Program-made: the position numbers and the translations under genes
Shown: positions 30,046 to 41,531 of the stretch, piece after piece
Layout: every line of letters begins with the position of its first letter
Position numbering within the stretch: position 1 is the stretch's first letter
Source: Epichloe hybrida
Lineage: Eukaryota > Ascomycota > Sordariomycetes > Hypocreales > Clavicipitaceae
Direction of reading: 5' to 3'
Assembly: GCA_019022495.1 (NCBI GenBank)
Contig: JAFEKR010000003.1
Location: 1,798,001-1,862,000 of the forward strand
Length of the DNA stretch: 64,000 nucleotides
The notes under the pieces: generated by a model
What the model was told of the DNA's origin: nothing
Databases searched by the model: none
The model's input: only the letters and a program-made list of their open reading frames with translations

Positions 30046-31953
30046 GTAGACTAGGTGACATGCTGTACGTTGATTAACAAGAGATGTGGAATGGGACGTA
30101 GATGGATACGCACGAAATACATACACGTCATGTTCTACATTTTTTGTCATGTGAGGATATTTTCATTTCCAGGGACGGAAGTAGCCCGCGGAAGAAGACA
30201 TGGCAGGCAGGCAGGCAGGCAGACTTGTTGGTTGATCCATGTTGACCACGTGGCATGCTGGGATAACCAGGGCACTGCCTTGGTGGTGCCTTGGTGGTGG
30301 AGAATGTTTGAAGATAATTTGGTCATGGCTGATCAATGACAACCAGACGTGGTGAAGCTGGGGCAACGGGCATCCATTGCTATAACTGCTGCGTTATCGA
30401 TGCAAGTCTGCACGGGGGCTGACCTAGTGCACTGTGGGTCTGCATGCGCGCTGCTAGGTTTGCTGATGAAAACATTTTTGCCAAGTACTTCAATCATGAA
30501 TTTGCTATTGAACTCGCGATTGATATGTGGCGCGGGGAGATTGACAGCGGATATTGCAGTCCTTGAGCGTGTTATGGCTTGTGGGTCATGGGGCCCCGCA
30601 AATTGTATGTATTTCTAGTTTACTTTTATCTGATTGGATACATACAGACCCTGGTGAACGCGACTCCACAAGCCATAACACGCTCAAGGAGATGGGGGAC
30701 TTATAGGCCAATCACGGACTATATAATGCACACTAATTATGTATGTAAGCCACCACGACCCGCAGCGCACTCAAATCCATGCAAGCAGAAGCATCCATCC
30801 CTCATCATGAAGCGCCCTCGGGTGACTAGACGCGCACGTGTCAAAAATTGAATGCGCACACCCCGTTAGTCCTAATCCGGAAGGACAGTCCCTATACTGA
30901 TTTTCATGTGGCTTGCGTCTGTCGCGTCTTGCAGTCGTATAAAAAAGCTGCATCTTATGTAAAGAAATCAAGGGCTTTAAAGGATAACATTGTTGCGTTG
31001 CGTTGCGTTGCGTCATGAGGCCTCGTGATGATAAAAAGGAGGGAATCAAGCGTTGTATGATTTGCCTCTAAAGAGAACTAATATTGAGCGGCGGATTAGG
31101 TAAGAAGGTACTTCTTCCGTTTCGGGACTAACGGGGCACGCGCATTCAAAAAGAGGTATCTATGTGTGTTTAGTGACCTAGCGCCCTCTTCTCAAACCCG
31201 ACGAGTCGACGACAAACCCACGCCAAGCAACGGCGGCGTCTTCCCAAAAACTTCCTGTCCGGCAAGTTCCTCAAATGGCAGGGTTACATCCCTTCATTGG
31301 ACAGGGTCCCGTCGCTAGCCCCCGACGAAACGTCATTCAGACGGACGCGCGATGAATGCCCCCTTTGTATATTTTATTTTTTCCCCCATCGCCCGCCAAC
31401 CTTTGTCCCCCTCTCCCCTGCAATGTTATCTCCTCATCCCTCACCGACAACACTACTTTCCATGTCCCCCCTTCTTTCGGGTTCCCCAACTTTTTTATTT
31501 TTTCTTGAAATCCTCCCAAAACTTCGTATAGAAACGCCCCTTCTCGCTTCGACAGGAAAAAAAGAAAGAAAAAAAAATCACCGAGACCGAGCCACGAATG
31601 AGCGCGTAGCCTGCTGCCGTTTTTGGCAGTCCAAAACCGGGGAGAATGTTCGTTGGAGTTGCGGGCTGGGATGAAGAGGGACGGCGATTGGCATCCTGTT
31701 TGAAAAAAACATGCATGGGTCTACGGAATGAATGAGTGGGTTGCGGCCTCGAGCTTTTCGAGTTCATTAAGAAGGAAAATATTAACTTTGATGGTTGTAC
31801 ATGGATTTCTGTACAAGAATGCAAGAATGTTTTGCTCTTTGATGAGCCTTTTTAGAGATATGGACATGTATGTCGGCCTTCACATGACCTTCAGCTCCCG
31901 CATTGTACCAGTGTCATTCATTGCAAGGTATTACAACGGAGTATGTTTCACAT
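30046..31953. other. 1.9-kb intergenic region with a nested palindrome and short repeats
   Basis: No supported gene. GGCA x5 lies at about 30207-30228, the large palindrome at 30560-30690, and GTTGC x4-5 at about 30989-31013. The right part (31360-31560) is C/T-rich. It contains the bZIP promoter at the left and the 3' flank of the TPR gene at the right. Confidence 0.7.
30560..30690. repeat. 131-bp nested palindrome (long hairpin)
   Basis: The outer arms at 30560-30584 and 30666-30690 are a perfect 25-bp inverted repeat. Inside them, 30604-30612 (TGTATGTAT) and 30638-30646 (ATACATACA) form a second perfect inverted repeat. The two unpaired segments between the stems are both 19 nt long and the loop is 25 nt, so the structure is symmetrical. 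It could be a small inverted-repeat element or the source of a hairpin RNA. No target-site duplication is evident. Confidence 0.85.
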
Positions 31954-33588
31954 TCACTTCTTGGACTGCGTCGTTGCCGACAACCTGGCCAGCCCTCCTC
32001 TGGCCTGCTCGACACCGTCTGGAAAGCCCATCTTCTCGCTCATATCGATGCACTGCTTGTACTTCTGCTGTGCGAGCTCCGCCTTGCCCATCATGGCAGC
32101 CACGTCAGCCCAGTTGCACAGAGCGGCAGCACACGCTACGTCGCACTCTGCCGTCCTCGCCTCGCCCTTGACATCCCGGCCGTGGGCATGGGCATTTTGC
32201 GCCCAGTTGAGCCCGGCCTCTAGGCACTCTGTCCTCGTCCTGGGGAGCGCCGATTGGCCGGGGAGTGAGCGTATGGATTCCGACAGCTCTGCCTCTGCCG
32301 TGTTGGTGTCAGGGACGGGGTGCTGCGCGAAACATGCGGCGAGGTTGTTCATGATGACGGCTCTATGGCACGGGCTCTCGCACACTTTCAGGGCCTGGAA
32401 GAACAAGGGCACGGCTAGTTGGAACTGCGACCGCCGCTCGTAGAGCCTGCCCAGGGATTCCATCATGCCGCCCAGCTCCGTGGCTGACAGCCACGCTTGT
32501 TCGCCGGGCTTGATCCCCTCGCCTGCTCGTCTTCTGAACTCCTCTAGAGACGTTTCCACCGCCCAGACTAGATGCTCTTGGGACTTTTCGGGTTCTAGCA
32601 CGTGTTCGTCCGCGTACAATTCACCCAGCTTGACCGCCGTGCCGACAGCCTTGGCCAACAATCGCTGTCTCTTCCGCCATGGTGTTTCGACCTCGACGTC
32701 AGGCTCTGTTACACTGCCGACCTTGTTCCCATCCGCGGTCTCAGCGGCGTCGTCGTTCTTGGATTCTGCTGCCGTGACTTTGCCCTCGGAAGCAGACTGT
32801 TCCATGGCCGAAATCCACTTCTTGCAGTCCTCTAGCACAGATTCGAGCACATCGATTGATGCTTTGTAGCTGTTAATCTTCTCCAGCCAACATGCCACTT
32901 GGATCCGGATACCGAGAACTTCGTCGGAGAAATGGTCCAGCCCCACCTGAGCGACCTGCTCCATGGCCATTTTGTAATACTTGAGGGCCATTTCTGGATC
33001 CGGCTTATAGTTCGTGTAGTATATCGCGCGCCGGAGGGTGTTGGCGACGGGTTCTGGGTACCGACTGAATTCGGAATTGTAGAATGTAAGTATGTAGGAG
33101 CGGATGGCTATGGCAGATATGACGGCGAGCAATGCGAGTCTATGAGTGGGCGCCCATATTAGCAAGACAAACATCATGAAAGGCGAAACTGCATATTAAT
33201 AGTTTCCGTAGCGGGACGGCGAGAAGGAGATAAAGACAGCCTACAGGATTATGTTCATGCTCGTCAGCGCAGGCGCATCCTTATACGCGGACCGGATGCC
33301 GCGAGGACTGATGGCGACGGCGACATTCCTCAGACTGGCTCCCAAGGCACGTCCCACGAACTGGCGAAACGTTACCGGCAGCTTTGCTTGTTTCGGCGGC
33401 TGGTTTTGGTTTCCCGGCGTGCTCGATTGTGATGAGAATCGTCTCTGCCTTTGCGGCAGTGAGACGACGGCTCGTAGTGTCAAGGTCGCCGATGCCAACT
33501 GGACTCGCACCGAGAGCAATCCCGGTGTCGCATGGCGTGTACATCTCCCCTGGAGAGGCCTGAGCGAAGCAATTGCCGCGACCGACAT
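31954..33588 (-). CDS. Mitochondrial TPR protein, Mgr3-like
   Basis: Two exons, 33588-33245 and 33139-31954, with an intron at 33244-33140 (GTAGGC...CATAG, branch GCTAAT, phase 2), give 509 aa. An acceptor at 33189 would break the frame. Exon 1 begins MSVAAIASLRPLQGRCTRHA and is Arg/Ser-rich without acids, a mitochondrial presequence. The join creates one membrane span (NIILLALLAVISAIAI, from about residue 111), then YNSEFSRYPEPVANTLRRAIYYTNYKPDPEMALKYY, the conserved entry to the TPR part. Further TPR-like helices run to the end (LYERRSQFQLAVPLFFQAL, AAMMGKAELAQQKYKQCI). In yeast Mgr3 adapts substrates to the i-AAA protease of the inner membrane; assignment is by layout and motif recall. Confidence 0.82.
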
Positions 33589-33867
33589 TGTTCCGGCTGA
33601 GGCGCAATTGTTTCGCAACAGGGCTGCGATGGCTGAGAGCTTGGAAATTGCGGTGGTAGCTTCGACGATGCAAGCTACTTTCGGCCACAGAAGAGAAGAA
33701 TGATTATGATGCGTAGGCGGGCGAACGACTTGACGAGGCGCTAGTCCTGATTGGGCCAAAGATCCCGAGGTGGGGGAACTGCCCACCACCGCGGAAGAAG
33801 GAACCTTTGTTGATCCAGACAAGTCCTTACAACCACGGTAATTCCGACACAAGATAGAGAAACAAAA
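33589..33867. promoter_or_regulatory. 279-bp bidirectional promoter (Mgr3-like / DAP1)
   Basis: The start codons of the two divergent genes are only 279 bp apart, so the genes must share promoter and leader space. No TATA box is evident, and specific factor sites cannot be called by eye. Confidence 0.6.
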
Positions 33868-34496
33868 ATGGCCGGCAGATTCGAGCCCAAGACTCCGATT
33901 CAGTTGAACCCTCCCAAGGAAGATCCCATTTCTGTTGACGAGCTTGCTAAAGCAGACGGTACGTGTCGATTGTAGAAAGTTTCATGTGAAGCTTCAATCC
34001 AGTTCACCGCCGACTGCGTGTGCGCCAACTCAGAAAAGCTCCAAGCCAAGAGAAAATCGAATACCGACAAGTGAGGCTGATATAAGCAATCTAGGCGATG
34101 ATGGTGGGAAATGCTATGTTGCCATCAAGGTACGTTGACATCTCTGGCTGGTCTCGACAGACCATGGTTCCAATATTCATAGGCTGACCAAATGATATGA
34201 TAGGGCAAGGTCTACGACGTGACTGGGAACAAGGCCTACCAGCCAGGCGGCTCATACCATGGTACGTCAGATTGATTTGTACTCGGTCTTGGTCATATTT
34301 AACTAGTGTTATAGTCTTTGCAGGAAAGGATGCATCAAGAGCATTGGGAAAGACGTCAACTAAGCCCGAGGATGTCAAATCGGAGTGGCACGACTTGGAC
34401 GACAAGGAGAAGGAGACTTTGAACGACTGGATTACCTTCTTCTCCAAGCGCTACAACATTGTTGGTGTTGTTGACGGTGCTACCAATATGGAATAA
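33868..34496 (+). CDS. DAP1: Dap1/MAPR haem-binding protein (cytochrome b5-like)
   Basis: Four small exons, 33868-33958, 34095-34129, 34204-34261 and 34315-34496, give 121 aa. Introns at 33959-34094, 34130-34203 and 34262-34314 have donors GTACGT, GTACGT and GTACGT. The spliced protein has the whole MAPR core: [37 protein letters not shown]. Tyr60 in GGSYHVFAG matches the axial haem ligand of PGRMC1. The family delivers or stabilises haem in cytochrome P450 enzymes such as Erg11 and so supports ergosterol synthesis at the ER. No membrane anchor is seen at the N-terminus. It shares a promoter with the mitochondrial TPR gene. Confidence 0.95.
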
Positions 34497-36013
34497 AATC
34501 CCCTTTGTGGCTGAAGCTTGTCTCAACAAAATAAAGTCTCGATTCACAAATTGCCTTGACAAACAAACAACCTTGAAATGGCCTTTGAAAACAATGTGCA
34601 GAGAGCTTCCTGCTACATTGAAATGGAGTAATCTGTGACCCCTCGAGATGCGCTGATGAAGCAGTGCCTGATCTCTTGGGCGCTGTGCCACTTGTGTACT
34701 GCAAAGTTTATGCCTTGTGGTTGTGCAAGTCGATCAGCTCCTACCCTCGAATTTGTTTTTCTGTCTGATATGTAATGAAAAAGGTTATGAGGGTGCGATC
34801 AAGAACGTATGGTGTTGAGATTCTCGTATGGTCATGGAGTCTGCGGGTCGTAAATGTGCATGCCATCCCTGCAAGAACTCAGTTGTTGACCAGAGTCTTT
34901 CTTCACGGACGAAAAGTAGTGTGCCAAAAGTTCCATCATCGGCAAGGTAGGTTTCGAGCGAGGGTGTGTCGTTCACTGCCAATCAGTGCCGTCGCCTGAA
35001 AACCCCTGTTGGTTGGTTGCCTTGTGGTCGCCTTTTCAGAAACTGGTAGGATCTGAGTGACCTGTGTCAGTACTGGCTCTTTCTTTCGCAATATTTGAAG
35101 CCCAAAAAAAAATGGCGCTCTTGGTGTAGCCATCCCGCATCTTTGGACAAAGACACATCGAGCGGAGCACGGGGTGAAGAGAGCAAGACAAAGTGAGCGG
35201 ACGACGGGGCGCACCACCTCCACTTTGGGACTGGCGATGACGAGGCAAGAGCAAGGCAAGAGCGAGGCGAGGTGCGAGTCTGTCCCCGTCCACGTCCGAG
35301 AAAAGGCGTCCGCAAAGGTCAGGCACAAGGCACATTTATCTGTCGGCCTTCTTCGTGATCGTCGCCGTCGTCCGCGTTTCCTCTCGGTCCCCTCTTGCAG
35401 CTGCATTCCCATAGGACGCCATCCATTATCATTGTCTTGCCAACCTTGTCGCCGCGCAGCGTACCCTGGCAGTCGCATCCAAAGTGTTCTTGTGCTCCTC
35501 GAAGCATTGACTCTTCGTATGCCACGCCACCGTCGCCATATGCGGGTTGCCATTCATTATACGCGGTAGGCAGTACAGCATCATCATCTTTCAAGCTCTG
35601 AACGACTACAAGCATTCCTCGTCCACTTGATTCCTCTATTCTTCTCTTCGGGCAATAGTACCAACACCCAACGCCTGCCTCGATCCACAATATCTCATCA
35701 CTCGACAGAGAATAGTCTCGCACAGAACGTCACAATATTGCTCGCGGCCCTTGGGAACTTCGCTCATTTCGGACCTTCCAAATCAGCTGTCGATTTGTTA
35801 GGAACTGTTCATCGACAAGACTTGACGTCTTTGCTCTTTCCCTTGCTTTTTTCACTTTGCCGGAAAGTTCTCCAACCTCTTGGGCACGTCCGTTCAACCT
35901 CACCTGCTTTGATGAGTCCGGGTCTCGGGTAGGAGTTTTCCATCCGGACGTCGTTGTGCTATATTTATTGTATCCACAGTGAGCCGACATTGTGGCAATA
36001 TTCGCGGAAGGAA
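34497..36013. other. 1.5-kb upstream region of the first C2H2 gene
   Basis: No supported gene. Many overlapping frames exist on both strands around 34936-35723 but none has a domain, a conserved splice pattern or a plausible start. The last 400 bp are rich in CT and CA, as in fungal leaders. Confidence 0.65.
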
Positions 36014-38571
36014 ATGCTTCCGAATTATCGGCCTTTGCTCGGGATGAGGCCCAGCACCCAGAACTCCAACAATAGTGGAAATGGAGGAATGCATTTCGAT
36101 CCGAACAATTGGGGGAGTGGTTACACCGTAATGACGGAAGATTCCATGATGCAACGACCATATGCGATTCAGAAATTCTCCAATCATCCAGACGATCCAT
36201 ATGTCGCGACTGGCATCATCCCGGCACAGAATTCTTTGGGTAATCAACAAGCTCTTTACACCTCGAATCCACAGAACCAACGGCAAGACGGGTATCCCGA
36301 GACCAATATTCAGCAGCCAGCCGCACAGGCCACCAACTACGTTGACTCTGGATATGGAGGCAGCCATTTGTCTTACAGCGTTTCTAGCCCATCTGTCAGG
36401 ACGGGGAAGACCGAGGATGTACTCAATCTGAAGTGTGTGAAGTGCGATTATGAAGCAAAGAATAACTCAGAGCTGAGGTTTGAAATTTTCAATTTGCTCA
36501 AAAACTTGCAGTAGGATTGAACTAACATCTGCTCTGTCTTAGAAAACACATAAATCGGCACAAGAAGCCTCACAAATGTGATATCCGTAATTGTACCAAA
36601 GGCTTTGCAACGCAAAATGATCTCGATAGACATAAGCGAACCGTTCACCGTAAAGAAATTCACGATATAGGGACCACGGTGCTTTATGAATGCATCCACT
36701 GCAAAGATCAGTTAGGCAAGTCGAATACAAGGAAGAAAATCGAATGGCTTAGGAAAGATAACTTCCTCGCACACCTCGATCGAGTGCATCACATTCGATT
36801 AAGGCCTTCCGATAATTTGGATCAATACATGAGCAGAGGCCAGCAGAACCCCAAAGTTTTAATGGACACCTTAAGTGGTGCCAGTGGCCAAGCTCAACAT
36901 CTTGCTTTACAAGGTGTCGGGACGGGAGCCCACACAGACATCAATGGCCCACACTCGCGCATTGCCTTCGCAGACGAACTTGCTCCAGGTGATCAAGCGA
37001 ACAATGTTTTCCAGGAGCAACGTTTCTCAATGTTCATACACCGCAACTCTCATGTCCTCGCCAATGCGAGTGTGCTGGCACCCTCGACGCAACAAGAGTT
37101 CATCAGTCCGGTCATGCTAAACAGTCATGAGCACGGCTTGTGCGCGAATTTACATGTTGCAAACGATGATGGTTTGCAACAACCCCAGACTGACCCGCCT
37201 CGCAGCGTGCCACATGCAACCGGCGGCCATCGATTCAACCATGATGTACCTCATGGAAGGCATGTCCATGGTGAAAGTCGAAGCCACGGTCATGTCTCCG
37301 ACATTGATGAGACCGACGAATACGTCTCGGAGAACCCACCAGTCTCAGGCCCTATTGGAAATACTACAATGGCGGCGAGTCAACCCCAGCTGGAACCCAC
37401 AACTCCTCTCCTGTATACAAACAGCAGTCTGGTTTCCGCGCTGTCTCCAAGTGAGATACTGCAGTCGTTTTCTTCCCCACTGACAGCGCCTGAAGAAATT
37501 TTGAGACTTCTGAGACAAATACCACGCGAGACTTTGCAGGCCGCGCTCGACAACAGAACACATGACAGCGAAGAGGGAGGCGCGACGGAAACAGACACGG
37601 CGTCGAAACCAGCACATCTTTGTCCAACATGCCAAAAGTCTTTCAAGAGGCAGTGCGAGTTGACGTATGTACTGTGACTCGGCATTAATCGCCCTCTGCC
37701 CCGATATGTGTGCGAGCACCATCTGACCTCTTAGACACAGCAAACACAAAAAGAGGCATTCAAAGCCTTATTTCTGTACGTGGCGGGATTGTTCAAAAAG
37801 TTTTGGAAGTAAGAACGACTGGAAAAGGCACGAAAGCAAACAACATTACAACACGGAGTCGTGGGTATGCAATGTGGCAGATTGCAAAAAGGAGTGGAAC
37901 CGTTGTGAAACGTTCAGGATGCATCTCAAAAATGCCCACTTCATCTGTCCCGAAGATATTGACAATAGAGTTGACCAATGTCGACAAGGCAAACACTGCA
38001 ATCCATACTTTTGGTGTGGATTCTGCGTTCAACGCATCGACGTTGATCTCAACGACGGGAACGGCAATGCGTGGACCAAAAGATTCGACCACGTTGACGC
38101 CCACTTTTGCGGCAGAGGTGCCTATTCTCCGCAAAGCATCGAAGAATGGAAGCACGAAACCCAGATACCTGTCACTGCTCCCGATTCCAGCCATGGAAGC
38201 CCAAACCCTGGTATTACAATGAGCCAAACCGTCTCCAGCACGTCTGCCTCGCAGAAGAGACCAGCGGACCCGATGGTCTCGGAAGTACCTCGGCGAAAGA
38301 GGAAAAGAAACAAATGGGCGGAAATGTGGCAATGCGCAAGTCACTCACTCTGTCGGCGCCGTAACCGACTCTGACTAACAAGACTTTGCAGTGCGAATGC
38401 GCCATGTTTATGAACTTGAGGACATCCTCAGCCTGTGTCAGCTGTGGACGCTATCGATGTCACGAATGTCCCATCACGAAAGAACTCCTGCCTGATGAAG
38501 ATGCACCAGAGACGGGGCAAGATGAAAAGCAACGCCAAGACCCGCGACACCTCTCCCTGTGCGCTGGCTAG
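36014..38571 (+). CDS. C2H2 zinc-finger protein with a C-terminal cysteine cluster
   Basis: Four exons, 36014-36477, 36543-37664, 37735-38335 and 38392-38571, give 788 aa. Introns 1 and 2 (36478-36542; 37665-37734) are GT-AG and each interrupts a zinc finger; joining restores CVKCDYEAKNNSELRKHINRH and CPTCQKSFKRQCELTKHKKRH. Intron 3 (38336-38391) begins GCAAGT, a GC-AG intron that restores MWQCCECAMF. Other fingers are CDIRNCTKGFATQNDLDRHKRTVH, CTWRDCSKSFGSKNDWKRHESKQH and CNVADCKKEWNRCETFRMHLKNAH. A basic segment PRRKRKRNKW precedes the terminal Cys cluster CCEC...CVSCGRYRCHEC. This split layout, with a long disordered centre (about 230-530), is common in uncharacterised sordariomycete regulators. 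Nuclear DNA binding is likely; targets unknown. Confidence 0.85.
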
Positions 38572-39661
38572 GAGCAGATGCACGAGAGGGAGGCTTATGA
38601 CGTGTGCATAATGAGCATGGATCTGTGCTAGCTAGCTATGACTGACTGACTGACTGATGATGATTGAATGACGCGAATAGGGTAAGTCGGATCTACGTAT
38701 TATTCTTGGATTCATGTTTTCGACAACGGAGGTTCGCCGAGAATGAGAAACTGGTTCTCAAACCGGGCCCCCCTTCAGCTCTGAATAGACGAGACACCTT
38801 TTGGACTCTACCAAGATAGTTTCTTGCGTCAATGTGGCAGCGACTGACTCTCTTTGAATCGTCTATGTATGTATGTAAGATGGATGACCGACCCAGTGCT
38901 AGTATTAGGCACCCGCACCCCCCTTTTCCCATGGCTGCATGCAGCAGCCTGCAGGACGGGCGGCATGTCCACCACGCAGCGCATTGGTGCCATGCAGTTG
39001 GGAAATGACGATGAGTAGTCCGTAGTAGTGGTGAGATGCGGGCGAAGATGATGCAGCGATTTGGACTATCCCTGGCCATGGTTGGGGAGAACCAGCAGGC
39101 CGGTACCAGCCAGCATTGTGTGATGAAACATGTTGAAACGCACGGCAGATAGCATCTTGCCGTCTCAGCCCGTCCCATCCCGTCCCGTCCCGTCCCGTCC
39201 CGTCCCGCTAGTCCAATTCAACCTGATCATCTTCCTGATCATCTTATTCCCCCATCAAGTATGTGTACCAGCAGAGCGGCGGCTCTCGGTTGCCGCCGGC
39301 CTGTGGGAAATACCAACAGCACACACCTACGGAGCAACTCGTTTGGGTGAATGAAAATTGAACATGGGCATAGGGAGTACGGAGTACTTGTCATCTACCA
39401 CGGGGGGCCCTGAGATGAGCGAAAGCTACTACGTACGCACCAACCAACGGCGTTACTGCAGAACGCACGCTAATAAGACGCGGCCCGCAGCAAGGGGGGT
39501 CATGCAGTCTCAGTCTTGTTGCGTTGGGTTGCCATTTTTGGGTGAGAATGTAACGCGTTCCAGGTAGGGTCGGATTGAAAGAGCATTCCACTTTACGGAG
39601 AGACAGGGGACGGGATGAGAGACACATTGGTGATGGACAGAAACCCTGGAGCTGAACTTTG

Positions 39662-39693
<32 letters not shown>

Positions 39694-40099
39694 TTTATGT
39701 GACTGGCTGTCGCGGATTTCGGGTTGACCAGATCGTCGGGAAATGACTGGGAATTTTCTAAACTGTCCTGATATGCATGACCAGATGTTTGCTGGCAAGG
39801 CGAACTGCAGGAGTAATTGACGGAGATTTCTACACTCCCCCCTCCCCCTGGCCCATTGAGTTTACTTGCCCTGGCCGATTAACAAAGGTTCTTCTGAGCA
39901 AGTCCAATCATGGCGGAACAAGAAGAAGAAGAAAAAAGCCCGTGCTAGATTCCCGGGTGGGCACAAAGGTTTCTCGCGGCGAATGAAAATGATGCGAATA
40001 CAGCGCTAGACGCCGCCAGAGTGTTTCGCGTCTCGCCACAAGTTGCTGCAGATTTGAGGCGGCAGGGCGACCAGTGACTGGGCTGGGCCTTGCTTGCAT

Positions 40100-40171
40100 G
40101 GTTTGGTTTGGTTTGGTTTGGTTTGGTTTGGTTTGGTTTGGTTTGGTTTGGTTTGGTTTGGTTTGGTTTGG
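40100..40171. repeat. Pentanucleotide repeat (GGTTT), 14 copies
   Basis: Fourteen perfect copies in 70 bp. The unit differs from the usual fungal telomere repeat TTAGGG, so it is a microsatellite rather than a telomere trace. Confidence 0.97.
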
Positions 40172-41135
40172 TTGCCTGACCAGTTGGCCTGACCAGCAGG
40201 CAACCATGCAACTTTGGCTTGTACCTGTGCGGCGACATGACCTTCCTTCCCCTTGTTGGATAAAAGGAAGGGGTGCGGCCAGACGGATTGTATGTGCATG
40301 TACATGTAGGGGCCGGCCCATGTTTTCTGTCTTGTCTCTTTTCCCGCTTTGCCGGCAAATTGCCTGAAGAAGCGCGAGAGAGGGGGGCACCTTGATCTAA
40401 TAATAGTACTCCGCACTGCGTGCCCGACACGGGAGCGATCCGCGATCCGTGATCCGTAGTCCGTCATCTTCTGAAAGACGCCATGCCAGATTGGAGCTGA
40501 TGGCAAGCCCAACTTGTGTTTATTGCCATGGATGAACAAATGGCTGGATGCACGCGCTGTTCGCCCACGGCGGGGCTCTCCGATGAATGCATAATACATA
40601 CATGTACATGCAAAGTGAAGAAGTCTTGGCCCAGAAGACTGGGGGAAGAGGACGAATGAATGACCCCACCCCTCCCGCTTTTAGATCTGTGGGGCAACGA
40701 ATGGGGGCCAGCAGAAACTCATCCTCATCAGGGCGGCGATTGATTCAAGGCTGAAAAGTTCTTTTCTTTTCCCCCCTTCAGCCATGATGGCCGTGATGGC
40801 CATGATACAGGACGCTTTGGCCGCACACTGCTCGTTGCGCGCCCGTGATGACTGACCGGCTTTCACAGCGCATGACCCCACGGAGTATGTCGCGATGAAT
40901 ACTGACCTGTCAGATTTGGCGTCGGTAATTCGTACTCGGTTGGCCGATCTGCGCATCTCAACAGGTGGTAGCGTCCCCTTCTTGTCCACGCTTGGCAGTG
41001 GCAGTGATGCCGGAAGGTGTTTAGGGATGTGGTTGAGGCTCTACATGTATGTGCATTATGTACAATTCCTCAACCAACTCGTGGTTCAAATCTAACGACG
41101 CCACCTCTGCTATTTGCACCCCCTCCTGGTGCGGT

Positions 41136-41207
41136 GGGGTGTACCATGGGGTGTACCATGGGGTGCACTATGGGGTGCACTATGGGGTGCACTATGGGGT
41201 GCACTAT
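41136..41207. repeat. 12-bp tandem repeat, 6 copies in two variants
   Basis: Two copies of GGGGTGTACCAT are followed by four of GGGGTGCACTAT. The variant switch inside the array shows copy spread from one end. It is located 325 bp upstream of the second C2H2 start. Confidence 0.95.
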
Positions 41208-41531
41208 GGGGTGTGTGGGGTCCGTTCATCTTCCCCGAGGCACGCCCCCTGTCGGCGATTCCAAAACACACACACACTCTTTCTTGATACTGGTCTGCGT
41301 GCCTCGTTGGCCTTCAGAACTCATATCAATATCCTCATTGTCCGTCCTCTGTTCGCAAAATTTCTACCCCGAGCACCTTCTTACACAACCATCTCCCATG
41401 CCATTTTGCCTTGATTGTCCTGTATCTACCGTCCGCCTCAACCTTGTGACCAACGAAACGAATCAATCGTTATTCCGTCTTCTGGGGAGGGCAAGACTAC
41501 TGTTTCTCCTGCACACCAAGAAAAAGAAACC

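Larger units (their letters stand above)
38572..41531. other. 3-kb intergenic region rich in microsatellites
   Basis: No supported gene. Repeats present: CTGA run about 38641-38656; GTCCC x5 at 39181-39205; CT dinucleotide then T11 at about 39662-39696; GGTTT x14 at 40100-40169; and a 12-bp unit x6 at 41136-41207. The last 300 bp (CT-rich) should be the leader of the second C2H2 gene. Confidence 0.75.

Noticed and set aside
33181..33194. ATGCAG acceptor at 33189 for the Mgr3-like intron
   Set aside because: It would shift the frame; the CATAG acceptor at 33140 keeps the frame and creates the membrane span.
34936..35723. Overlapping frames on both strands upstream of the C2H2 gene
   Set aside because: No recognisable domain, many frames equally open, and no consistent splice sites.
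38693..39178. 161-codon minus-strand frame
   Set aside because: Cys/Trp/His-rich random-looking composition and no family resemblance.
40100..40171. GGTTT array as an internal telomere trace
   Set aside because: The fungal telomere unit is TTAGGG; GGTTT lacks the A and the 6-bp period.
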